A stretch of DNA of 64,000 bases from Alistipes senegalensis (GTDB lineage Bacteria > Bacteroidota > Bacteroidia > Bacteroidales > Rikenellaceae): positions 1,816,626 to 1,880,625 of the forward strand of contig JAMPGH010000001.1 of NCBI GenBank assembly GCA_023664045.1, written 5' to 3'. Below the pieces are notes generated by a model. That model was given only the letters and a program-made list of their open reading frames with translations, did no database searches and was not told where the DNA came from. The position numbers and the translations under genes are program-made. Shown here piece after piece: positions 8,347 through 16,512 of this stretch (its first letter is position 1; each line of letters opens with the position of its first letter).

Positions 8347-11300
8347 TTATGAAATGGAATATCGTATTTGATTATCATCCAAATAATTGACAAGCGACGG
8401 AGACAAGCACACTTTGTAGCTTTTCGAGAAAAGCCGACTCGAGACGTTGGAGGCAGGATCAACGACGACGACGCGCAAGATGGTTTCGCCTTTCGACTCG
8501 CGGACCCTTTCCGAAAACTCCTGCACGAACTGCGGCGTGATCTCGCCGACGGGCAGCTGCACGCTCAGTTCCTTAATCATCGTATCGCGCAACTCCTGCA
8601 ACTGGACCATCGAAATGACTTTGAACTCCAGCTCCTTGTCGTTGTAAGGCCGAGGCTGCACCTTGCCGCGGATGAAGAGGAAGTAGTCGGCGAACATGTA
8701 TTTGCGGAAATTCTCGTAGTCCTTGCCGAACATGGCGAACTCGTGCGTGCCGTTGTAGTCCTCCAACGTGAATTTACCCCACGGTTTGCCGGATTTGGTC
8801 ATGAGGTTCTGCACGCCGACGACCATGCCCGCCACAGCGATCTCCTGCCCGCGCAACGCGTCGAGGTTCTCCAGATCGGCCAGCTGCGTCTTGCACATGT
8901 GGTCGATGATGACCTTGTAATCGTCGAGCGGGTGCGCTGAAAGATAGAGTCCCATCATTTCGCGCTCTTTGGCCAGCGTCTCCAGCTGGCTCCAGTCGGC
9001 GCAGGCGGGAATGACGGGATGCTGGATGTCGACCTGCCCGCCGCCCCCGAAGAGGCTCTGCTGGGCGTTATTCTTCTCGGACTGGTGCCGCAAACCGTAG
9101 CGGATCAGCTGTTCGATGAACGTCGCACTGCCCGGATCGCGCAGGTCGCTGCCGAAGAACTTGCCTCGGTGGAATCCCGAAATCGAATCGAAAGCTCCGG
9201 CGTAGGCGAGGTTTTCGAGGCATTTGCGGTTGACTACGGTATAATTGACGCGCTCCATGAAGTCGTAAATGTCCTTGAACCTGCCGTTCTTCGTACGCTC
9301 CTCGATGATGCTCTCGGCGGCGGCTTCGCCGACACCCTTCACGGCCGCCAGACCGAAACGCACGTCGCCCGCCGCATTGGCCGAAAAGGTCTTCATAGAC
9401 TCGTTGATATCGGAGCCCATGACATTGATGCCCATGCGCTTGCACTCGTTCATGTAGATCGTGAGCTGATCCACGCGCGTGAGGTTTCGGCTCAGCACGG
9501 CGGCCATGTACTCCGAGGGGTAGTTGGCCTTGAGATAGGCCGTCTGGAACGCGACCCACGAATAACAGGTAGCGTGCGACTTGTTGAAGGCATAGGAGGC
9601 GAATTTCTCCCAGTCGCCCCATATTTTTTCGAGCACCTTCGGATCGTGGCCGTTCTTCTGCCCTCCGCGTATGAACTTGGGTTTCAGAGCATCCAGCTTG
9701 TCCTTGAGCTTCTTGCCCATCGCCTTGCGGAGCGTGTCGGATTCGCCGCGCGTGAAGTCGGCCAAAAGTCGCGACAACAACATGACCTGCTCCTGATAGA
9801 CCGTTACGCCGTACGTATCCTTGAGATACTTCTCCATGACCGGAATGTCGTAGACGATCGGGCTGCGGCCGTGCTTGCGGGCGATGAAGTCGGGAATGTA
9901 ATCCATCGGGCCGGGCCGATAGAGGGCGTTCATCGCGATCAGATCCTCGAAAGTCGTAGGCTGCAGCTCGCGCAGATACTTCTGCATGCCCGCAGACTCG
10001 AACTGGAACGTTCCGACGGTGCGGCCCTCGCCGTAGAGGCGGTAGGTGGCCGGATCGTCGATGATCGAAAAGTCGTCGATGTCGACCCGAATGCCTTTGG
10101 TCTGGCGGATATTCTCGACCGCATCCTTGATGATCGACAAGGTTTTCAGACCGAGGAAGTCCATCTTGATGAGGCCCGTATCCTCGATCACAGAACCCTC
10201 GTACTGCGTAACGAGCATCTTTTCGCCCGTCTCCTTGTCGTCGGCCGTAGCCACGGGTACCCAGTCGGTGATGTCGTCGCGGCAGATGATCGTACCGCAG
10301 GCATGCACGCCCGTATTGCGGACGTTGCCCTCCAACATTTTCGCGTAGCGGATCGTGTCGCGCAGAATGGGGTTGTCAGACTGCTCGGCGGCCTTAAGCT
10401 CGGGAACGTAGTCGATGGCATTCTGCAGGTTGAGTTTCTTGTCGGGAATGCGGTCCGGCACCAGCTTGCAGAGACGGTCCGATTCGGCGAGCAGCAACTT
10501 CTGCACACGCGCCACATCCTTGATCGCCAGCTTGGTAGCCATCGTACCGTAGGTGATGATGTGGGCGACCTTCTCCTTGCCGTATTTCTGCGTTACCCAG
10601 TTGAGCACGCGGCCGCGGCCGTCGTCGTCGAAGTCGACGTCGATATCGGGCAGCGAGATGCGGTCGGGATTGAGGAAACGCTCGAACAGCAAGTCGTAGG
10701 CGATCGGGTCGATCTGCGTGATTCCCAAGCAGTAAGCGACCGCCGAGCCGGCGGCCGAGCCGCGGCCGGGGCCCACCGAAACGTCCAGCTCCTCGCGGGC
10801 GGCGCGGATGAAGTCCTGCACGATGAGGAAGTAACCCGGGAAACCCATCGTCTTCATGACGTGCAACTCGAAGCGCAGACGCTCCAGCACCTCGTCCGAA
10901 AGATTCTCGCCGTAGCGCTTTCGGGCGCCTTCCATCGTGAGCTCGGCAAGGTAGTCGGCCTCGAACTTGATGCGGTAGAGCTTGTCGTAGCCGCCCAATT
11001 TATCGATCTTCTTGCGCCCCTCCTCCTCGCTCATGACGACATTGCCGTTCTCGTCGCGCGTGAATTCGTCGAAGAGTTCCTGCTCGGAAATCCGCGTGCG
11101 GTACTCCTCCTCGGTGCCGAAATCGGCCGGAATCTCGAACGTGGGCATGATGGGCGCATGGTCGATGGAGTAGAACTCCACCTGATCGCAGATATCCGCG
11201 GTCGTAGCCATCGCTTCGGGATCGCTTTCGCCGAAGATCGCGGCCATCTCGGCCGTGGTTTTCAACCACTCCTGCTTGGAGTAGAGCATGCGCTTGGGAT

Positions 11301-12294
11301 CGTCGAGGTCCTTGCCCGTGGAGAGGCAGATCAGCCGGTCGTGCGCCTCGGCGTTGTCTTCGTCGACGAAGTGGACGTCGTTGGTGCAGACCATGCGCAC
11401 GCCGTGCTTCTTCGCCAGCTCGCGCAGATGTTTGTTGACCTCCAGCTGCATGGGGTAGGCCTCGTGGTTGGCCCGCTCGACCGTCGCCTTATGGAGTTGC
11501 AGTTCCAGATAATAATCGTCGCCGAAGACGCTCTTATGCCAGCGGATCGACTCTTCGGCCTTCTCCAGATCGCCGGCCGTAATGGCGCGCGGCACCTCGC
11601 CGGCCAGACACGCCGAGCAGCAGATCAGCCCTTCGCTGTGCTTTTCGATCTCCGTGCGGTCGGTGCGCGGACGCATGTAGAAACCGTCCGTCCACGCTTT
11701 GGAGACGATCTTGGTAAGGTTATGATAGCCCTTGAGGTTCTTGGCCAGCAGAATCAGGTGGTAACCGCTCTGGTCGGGCTTGCCCTCCTTGTCCTGCAGA
11801 CGCCGGCGCGCGACGTAGACTTCGCAGCCGATGATGGGCTTGAAATCGGGCGTAGCCTCGAGCCCGGCGATCTTTTCGCGGCCGGCCGCAGGATCGAACC
11901 CGAACTCCTTCTGTATGCTCTCCAGCTCGTCGACCTGCACTCTGGCTTTGGCGTAGTTCTCGGCATCCTCCGGCGAATCGTTCTTCCGCCGCTCCAGCAC
12001 GGCCAGCGCATCGCGCTGCTCCGCCACATAAATCGGCACATCCGGAATCTCGGCGAGCATCTTTTCCAACGTGGCGAGCAGGCCTTTCAACTTCTTGATC
12101 TTGTCGTGCTTCTTGCCGTTCTGCTTGCTGACGTAGTTGTAGAACTCCTTGATACCGAACATGTCGCCGTGATCGGTTACGGCGATGCCGGGCTGTCCGT
12201 CGGCCATCGCCTTGTCCACGAGCCGCGGAATGCTGGCCTGACCGTCGAGAATCGAATATTGAGTATGTACGTGCAGATGGACGAAGCGGGACAT
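8347..12294 (-). CDS. dnaE: DNA polymerase III subunit alpha
   Basis: 1315 residues, the replicative polymerase. The PHP domain starts immediately (FVHLHVHTQYSILDG); the C-family polymerase catalytic Asp triad is represented by PDIDVDFDDDGR (two Asp), with VGPGRGSAAGS nearby; then the helix-hairpin-helix and an OB fold (VAGMVVGVQNLMTKSGK). Start is MSRFVHLHVHT; an 8-residue upstream extension is less likely. No intein or frameshift seen. A -7 box lies 22 bases upstream. Confidence 0.97.
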   Translation of the reverse strand: MSRFVHLHVHTQYSILDGQASIPRLVDKAMADGQPGIAVTDHGDMFGIKEFYNYVSKQNGKKHDKIKKLKGLLATLEKMLAEIPDVPIYVAEQRDALAVLERRKNDSPEDAENYAKARVQVDELESIQKEFGFDPAAGREKIAGLEATPDFKPIIGCEVYVARRRLQDKEGKPDQSGYHLILLAKNLKGYHNLTKIVSKAWTDGFYMRPRTDRTEIEKHSEGLICCSACLAGEVPRAITAGDLEKAEESIRWHKSVFGDDYYLELQLHKATVERANHEAYPMQLEVNKHLRELAKKHGVRMVCTNDVHFVDEDNAEAHDRLICLSTGKDLDDPKRMLYSKQEWLKTTAEMAAIFGESDPEAMATTADICDQVEFYSIDHAPIMPTFEIPADFGTEEEYRTRISEQELFDEFTRDENGNVVMSEEEGRKKIDKLGGYDKLYRIKFEADYLAELTMEGARKRYGENLSDEVLERLRFELHVMKTMGFPGYFLIVQDFIRAAREELDVSVGPGRGSAAGSAVAYCLGITQIDPIAYDLLFERFLNPDRISLPDIDVDFDDDGRGRVLNWVTQKYGKEKVAHIITYGTMATKLAIKDVARVQKLLLAESDRLCKLVPDRIPDKKLNLQNAIDYVPELKAAEQSDNPILRDTIRYAKMLEGNVRNTGVHACGTIICRDDITDWVPVATADDKETGEKMLVTQYEGSVIEDTGLIKMDFLGLKTLSIIKDAVENIRQTKGIRVDIDDFSIIDDPATYRLYGEGRTVGTFQFESAGMQKYLRELQPTTFEDLIAMNALYRPGPMDYIPDFIARKHGRSPIVYDIPVMEKYLKDTYGVTVYQEQVMLLSRLLADFTRGESDTLRKAMGKKLKDKLDALKPKFIRGGQKNGHDPKVLEKIWGDWEKFASYAFNKSHATCYSWVAFQTAYLKANYPSEYMAAVLSRNLTRVDQLTIYMNECKRMGINVMGSDINESMKTFSANAAGDVRFGLAAVKGVGEAAAESIIEERTKNGRFKDIYDFMERVNYTVVNRKCLENLAYAGAFDSISGFHRGKFFGSDLRDPGSATFIEQLIRYGLRHQSEKNNAQQSLFGGGGQVDIQHPVIPACADWSQLETLAKEREMMGLYLSAHPLDDYKVIIDHMCKTQLADLENLDALRGQEIAVAGMVVGVQNLMTKSGKPWGKFTLEDYNGTHEFAMFGKDYENFRKYMFADYFLFIRGKVQPRPYNDKELEFKVISMVQLQELRDTMIKELSVQLPVGEITPQFVQEFSERVRESKGETILRVVVVDPASNVSSRLFSKSYKVCLSPSLVNYLDDNQIRYSIS

Positions 12295-12315
12295 GCGGGG
12301 AAAAATTAGCTTTTG

Positions 12316-12323
12316 CAAATATA
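12316..12323 (-). promoter_or_regulatory. -7 promoter box of dnaE
   Basis: Minus strand reads TATATTTG, a match to the Bacteroidota TAnnTTTG element, with T-rich sequence where the -33 box should be. Confidence 0.55.
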
Positions 12324-12411
12324 ACGAAATTTATGCGTAAAACTCCGGCAGGACTCTTGCAAGTTATCAACAAAAAGCAATTATATACTCGAACGCATAT
12401 ACCGAATCCCT

Positions 12412-12633
12412 ATGGAAAACGGAGCATGGACCGTGGTGGCCCAGTACAACAGCGAACCCGAAGCGGAAATAGCCCGCACGCTGCTCGCCGACGCGGGTAT
12501 CGATGCGTCGATCCGCAACGAATACATGTCGGCGATCTATCCCGTAGGCGCCATGCCGGCGCAGATAGTCGTCGCCTCCGAAGCGGCCGAAAAGGCACAG
12601 GAAGTACTCGCAGGCCGCAACGGAAAAAGGTGA
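12412..12633 (+). CDS. DUF2007-type small protein
   Basis: 73 residues. The pattern WTVVAQYNSEPEAEIARTLLADAGIDA followed by a short beta strand (QIVVASEAAEKAQEVL) is the ferredoxin-like DUF2007 fold (putative signal-transducing domain). It reads divergently from dnaE and convergently with the TonB-C gene. Exact role unknown; no signal peptide, so cytosolic. Confidence 0.8.
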   Translation: MENGAWTVVAQYNSEPEAEIARTLLADAGIDASIRNEYMSAIYPVGAMPAQIVVASEAAEKAQEVLAGRNGKR

Positions 12634-12788
12634 AAGGATTTCGACCTTTCACCTTTCGTCCGTCTTTTCCAAGCCGGTTGCGGAGTTCCCGCTATGTTTC
12701 CTGCGAATTCCTGCCGGGTCATGGCTGTCGCTGCTTCGGCGACCGCTGCACTCCGTCCGCGAAGAGCAGGGGAGGGGCGGACGGCGAA

Positions 12789-13523
12789 TCAGTCGGCGGA
12801 ATCGTTGATATAATTGATTTTCAACTCGTACGGCGTACGCTGGGGCGTGCCGTCGACCTTGCGGGGCGTCCACTTGCCGCGGCTGTTGCGGAGGACGCGC
12901 AGCACCTCCTTAGTCAGCTTTTCGTCGGGCGAGGAGACCACCTCGTCGATCGTAATACTGCCGTCGGCCTCCACGAAGAAACGGACGTGCACCCGGCCGC
13001 CGACCTTCGCGAAGCGCTCGTCGTAGCGCACCCGCATGCGCATCCACGGATAGAGACTTTTGGCAGGGTCCTCGCCCAGAAAGAGCAGCGGATCGGGATC
13101 GAGCGCCCGGGCGATCGCCTCGACCGGCAACCGAAGCACCAGAGACTGGCTGTAACGCACCTTGCGGTCGCCCCGGCGGGCCGGCTGCCACTCGCCCCGC
13201 AGATTGCCGAACGCTTCGGTCAGCAATCGTTTGGTCGGCTCGCTGGCGGGAGCCTGCGCCACGCTGTCGCGACCCTCGCAGGTGTTGTCCAGAAAACGCC
13301 AACGGTCGACGCGGCCCGCCGTATCGATCCGAAAAGCGACGACGACCTCCTCGGAAAGTTCTTCGGCAGAATACTTTTTTTCGATGGCGAGCCTCTTCGC
13401 CTCCGCGACGAGCCGGGCGCGGAAAAACTTCATCGCTCCGCCGTCGAACGTCGGCGGCGTTACCTCTTGTGTGGCGGCGATTCCGCACGACAAGAGTGCC
13501 AAAAGCAATGTTGCGAATTTCAT
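12789..13523 (-). CDS. Secreted protein with two tandem TonB C-terminal-like domains
   Basis: 244 residues. A signal peptide (MKFATLLLALLSCGIAA, no obvious lipobox spacing) is followed by two similar modules: VVVAFRIDTAGRVDRWRFLD...RGEWQPARRGDRKVRYSQSLVLRL and VHVRFFVEADGSITIDEVVS...RGKWTPRKVDGTPQRTPYELKI. Each has the TonB-C order of strand, Asp-Gly turn, helix, W.P/basic turn, strand. Classic TonB has one such domain after a membrane anchor and a proline-rich spacer; neither spacer nor persistent anchor is visible here. It starts 8 bases past the aroE stop. Confidence 0.72.
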   Translation of the reverse strand: MKFATLLLALLSCGIAATQEVTPPTFDGGAMKFFRARLVAEAKRLAIEKKYSAEELSEEVVVAFRIDTAGRVDRWRFLDNTCEGRDSVAQAPASEPTKRLLTEAFGNLRGEWQPARRGDRKVRYSQSLVLRLPVEAIARALDPDPLLFLGEDPAKSLYPWMRMRVRYDERFAKVGGRVHVRFFVEADGSITIDEVVSSPDEKLTKEVLRVLRNSRGKWTPRKVDGTPQRTPYELKINYINDSAD

Positions 13524-13531
13524 ATCCTCTA

Positions 13532-14275
13532 TTATGTTAAATAATTCCAGGTGCACCATGCGGCCTCGGCCTGCAGACGGAACATCTTTTCGCCGTTCAT
13601 AATCCGAGCCCCGCGCTGCCGCCCGTAGTCGAGAAACCGGGTCAGCGGCGGATTGTAGATCAGATCGAACAATCGGTGTTCGGGTGTCAGATAGCCGTAC
13701 GGAATGCGGGGCGCCTCGTCGACGGCAGGAAAGGTGCCGACAGGCGTGGCGTTGACGATCAGCATGCTTCGTTCGACGACCTCGCACGGCAAGTTGTCAT
13801 AGGTATAGTTGCCTCGGGAGGCGTCGCGCGACACCAGCGAGAACGGAATGCCGCGCTCGGCAAGCGCATATTGCACCGCCTGCGACGCCCCGCCCGTACC
13901 CAGCACGATCGCCTCGGCGGGCGATTCGTCGCCCAACAGCAAGTCGAGCGACGCACGCAGGCCGACGATATCGGTATTATGTCCCGTCAGACGACCGTCG
14001 GGCTCCCGGCGCACGCAGTTGACGGCTCCGATCATCCGGGCGTCGAACGACAGCTCGTCCAAGAAAGACATCACGGAGCGTTTGTAGGGAATCGTAACGT
14101 TGAAACCCGCAAGTTCGGGCGTCTTGGCCAAGAGCCGCGGCAACGCCTCGATCTCGGGAAGTTCGTAGAGGGCATAAGCACAGTCGCCGATTCCCTCGCG
14201 TGCGAATTTCTCCGCAAAGTAAGCCGCCGAAGCGGAATGCCCCAACGGTCTGCCTATCAATCCGAAACGTCGCAT
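13532..14275 (-). CDS. aroE: Shikimate dehydrogenase
   Basis: 247 residues. Reduces 3-dehydroshikimate with NADPH in the chorismate pathway. Motifs: GLIGRPLGHSASAAYF (shikimate site), NVTIPYKRSV (catalytic Lys), GAVNCV, GHNTDIVG (catalytic Asp), LGTGGASQAV (dinucleotide loop) and NATPVGTFP. The chosen ATG (MRRFGLIG) lies one base after the stop of the DUF368 gene; an alternative ATG 18 bases upstream would overlap that gene. Confidence 0.93.
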   Translation of the reverse strand: MRRFGLIGRPLGHSASAAYFAEKFAREGIGDCAYALYELPEIEALPRLLAKTPELAGFNVTIPYKRSVMSFLDELSFDARMIGAVNCVRREPDGRLTGHNTDIVGLRASLDLLLGDESPAEAIVLGTGGASQAVQYALAERGIPFSLVSRDASRGNYTYDNLPCEVVERSMLIVNATPVGTFPAVDEAPRIPYGYLTPEHRLFDLIYNPPLTRFLDYGRQRGARIMNGEKMFRLQAEAAWCTWNYLT

Positions 14276-14276
14276 A

Positions 14277-15185
14277 TCAGGATCGTTTTTCAAGTTTCTG
14301 CGCCACCCGGTCGAGGCCGTAGATCAAGGCGAAGCCCGCAACGCACAACAACACGGCCTGCACGTCGAACTGCGCAGGCCAGACGTTGCGTTCGACGAGC
14401 GGCTGCAACGCCCCGTGGCTGTCGACATAAGTTTCCACCGTCTCTTTCCACGGCCACACCTTGTTGAGCGACCCGATCATGAAACCCATCAACACGGCGA
14501 CAGCCGGATCGTGCCAACGTCGCAGCAACCACGCAAGCAGATGCGAAAACGAGACGATGCCCACGACGGCACCGGCCATGAAGACGAGAAGAACCGGGAT
14601 ATTCAACTCGCCCACAGCCTGCAAAATAAACTGGTATTTACCTAACAACAAGAGGATGAAGGCCCCCGAAATGCCGGGCAGGATCATGGCGCAGACGGCA
14701 ATGGCGCCCGACAGCATCACGAACCACCACGTCTCGGGCGTTTCGGCCGGCGTGGCGACGGCGATCCAGCAAGCGACGGCAATGCCGATGCACAAAGCCA
14801 TGATATTCTGCCAGTTCCAACGTCCGACCTGCCGTGCGACGAGCATCGCCGACGCAACGATCAAACCGAAAAAGAAAGACCACACGGCGACGGGATGGTG
14901 CGCCAACAAGAAAGTCATCAACCGCGCAAGCGAGAAGATCGCGACACCGATACCGCAAAAGAGAGGCAGGAGGAAGCGACCGTGGATATGACGCCAGAAG
15001 TCGGCGAAACGCAGCCGCGCCAGCAACTTCAGCGCCGTAAGATCGACGCTCCGGATCGACTCGATCAGCTCCTCGTAAATCCCTGAAATAAAAGCGATCG
15101 TACCTCCCGACACGCCCGGCACCACATCGGCCGTACCCATTGCGCAACCTTTGAGAGCCAAGACGATATACTGATAGATTTTCAT
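14277..15185 (-). CDS. DUF368 membrane protein, probable undecaprenyl-phosphate transporter (PopT family)
   Basis: 302 residues with about eight hydrophobic segments. The DUF368 signatures ADVVPGVSGGTIAFISGIYE and MILPGISGAFILLLLGKY are both present as inverted-repeat-like halves. DUF368 proteins have been reported as polyprenyl-phosphate flippases that recycle the lipid carrier for cell-wall and polysaccharide synthesis; transfer of that function here is by family. Start chosen at MKIYQYI because it follows a consensus promoter (15203-15234). It is the first gene of a unit with aroE. Confidence 0.86.
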   Translation of the reverse strand: MKIYQYIVLALKGCAMGTADVVPGVSGGTIAFISGIYEELIESIRSVDLTALKLLARLRFADFWRHIHGRFLLPLFCGIGVAIFSLARLMTFLLAHHPVAVWSFFFGLIVASAMLVARQVGRWNWQNIMALCIGIAVACWIAVATPAETPETWWFVMLSGAIAVCAMILPGISGAFILLLLGKYQFILQAVGELNIPVLLVFMAGAVVGIVSFSHLLAWLLRRWHDPAVAVLMGFMIGSLNKVWPWKETVETYVDSHGALQPLVERNVWPAQFDVQAVLLCVAGFALIYGLDRVAQKLEKRS

Positions 15186-15202
15186 TCTGCCGCAGTTTTG
15201 TA

Positions 15203-15234
15203 CAAAGGTAGTGCAAGCCGAGCGGAAAAACAAA
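15203..15234 (-). promoter_or_regulatory. Promoter of the DUF368/aroE unit
   Basis: Minus strand reads TTTG-N20-TACCTTTG, matching the Bacteroidota -33/-7 consensus, ending 18 bases before the ATG. Confidence 0.75.
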
Positions 15235-15536
15235 CCCGTTTTTGCATTTTCCCGAGGTGCAGCCTCCCTACGCGGGCGCTTGCCGACTGCAAAACCGCGC
15301 AAGCCGGGCGAATGCCGAATTTATTCGAGCATGCCCGGACCGCGCCTTTCCGATAAAAACCCGCAAACGGCCCCCGCAGGCTGCGCTTCGTTCGCGAATA
15401 ATATGCGGAATGCAAAAAAAATTCCTCGTCGCTCCGCTCCTCGGAACCGCCGGCTCCCGAAATGTTAATAAAAGGGGGTTAAAATGACATTTTAAACATC
15501 CTTTTACTGACAAATGTTCTACAAACGGAGGCCATA

Positions 15537-15578
15537 TCGGTTCGCCGAGCGGGTCATGAAACCCGCTCGGCGAACCGA
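15537..15578. repeat. Perfect 18-bp inverted repeat with 6-base loop
   Basis: Arms 15537-15554 and 15561-15578 are exact reverse complements (TCGGTTCGCCGAGCGGGT and its complement) around CATGAA. There is no T-tract on either side, so it does not look like an intrinsic terminator. It lies about 215 bases upstream of the -33 box of the fimbrial locus. Confidence 0.9.
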
Positions 15579-15791
15579 CAACCCGCATACACACGCATTC
15601 AAACCGGATTTACGCGCGCGACGCCTGCGCGTATAGATATAGTACATCCCCGAAATGCCCCTCGCCTGCGGCCCGCATTTTGCATGATGGAATGCAAAAA
15701 TTTTCACAGACTTAACATTTTGAATATTAAATATTTAAAAACAAAATCCGGACAAATGCAGAAATTTTTTGCGAAAAAATCGCGAAAAATA

Positions 15792-15822
15792 TTTGGAGGG
15801 AAAAATAATTCCGATACATTTG
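15792..15822 (+). promoter_or_regulatory. Promoter of the fimbrial locus
   Basis: TTTG (15792-15795), 19-base spacer, TACATTTG (15815-15822): an exact Bacteroidota promoter. It gives a long leader of about 95 bases before the first gene. Confidence 0.8.
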
Positions 15823-15926
15823 CAAAAGAAACGAATGATAAATTAACATTTGAATCGAAAATATAAGCTATAAATAAGCTAATACCAGCATATTATAAAT
15901 ACACACAGCAATAATTCGCACTCAAA

Positions 15927-16508
15927 ATGTCAGTAAAAGGATATATAAGATACAAAGAAAACATTTCCGAGCTCTATGAAGAGATCGGCCGGCTGATCTC
16001 TTCCGGCGTATCTTCCGAAGAGATCGTCATGGCGGAAAACCCGGCGCAGGCGATAGCCGGCCTGCAGGCGGGAGACCGACTGTTAGTCTACTCGCTCTAC
16101 GATCTGGCGAACGGACTGCCGAGTCTGATGCGACTGTTGGGGACTGTCGCACAACGCGAAGCCGTAGTCAAATCGCTGGACGAACCGTGGCTCGACATGG
16201 AATCCGCCTACGTCGACTGGCCGAAATTTTTCGAAGGACTGGCCCTGTTCGGCAGCAAAGCCGTGGGTGCCCGCACCCGGCAGGGATTGTCGCAGGCCGC
16301 GAGAAACGGCAGCAAACTGGGCCGTCCCGCAGGGCCGTCGCCCGGAATGGCGGTCAAATATCAGGAAGGGCTGAAACGCTACCGAGAAGGCGGCACCCTC
16401 TCGGGGATCGCTCAGGAGCTCGGATTCAACCGGATATGCTTCGCCAAATGGATGGACGAAAACTACCCGGGGCTCCGAAAACGCAATGCACGAAGAAAAC
16501 AGAGTTAA
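15927..16508 (+). CDS. Degenerate serine-recombinase (resolvase/invertase)-like DNA-binding protein
   Basis: 193 residues. The fold follows a small serine recombinase: GDRLLVYSLYDLANGL aligns to the GD.lvV..lDRL.Rs segment, the long helix ends in RTRQGLSQAARNGSKLGRP (the family's G.KLGRP hinge), and a C-terminal helix-turn-helix (GTLSGIAQELGFNRICFAKWM) follows. The nucleophilic serine of Y.RVS is absent (YIRYKEN) and both arginines of DRLxR are replaced (YDLAN). It should bind DNA but not recombine it. It is first in the fimbrial locus and ends 4 bases before DUF3575, so a regulatory role is inferred. Confidence 0.75.
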   Translation: MSVKGYIRYKENISELYEEIGRLISSGVSSEEIVMAENPAQAIAGLQAGDRLLVYSLYDLANGLPSLMRLLGTVAQREAVVKSLDEPWLDMESAYVDWPKFFEGLALFGSKAVGARTRQGLSQAARNGSKLGRPAGPSPGMAVKYQEGLKRYREGGTLSGIAQELGFNRICFAKWMDENYPGLRKRNARRKQS

Positions 16509-16512
16509 AGCC

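Larger units (their letters stand above)
15186..15926. other. 741-base intergenic region upstream of the fimbrial locus
   Basis: No credible gene on either strand. It contains the DUF368-gene promoter, an 18-bp perfect palindrome (15537-15578), then a sharp change to A+T-rich sequence from about 15,680 that carries the promoter of the fimbrial locus. Confidence 0.7.

Noticed and set aside
9019..12309. A 1096-codon open frame antisense to dnaE
   Set aside because: Shadow of the dnaE codon pattern; low-complexity Val/Leu/Arg/His composition and no start signal.
15537..15578. Palindrome considered as a terminator for an upstream transcript
   Set aside because: No T-tract on either strand and no gene reads toward it within 350 bases.
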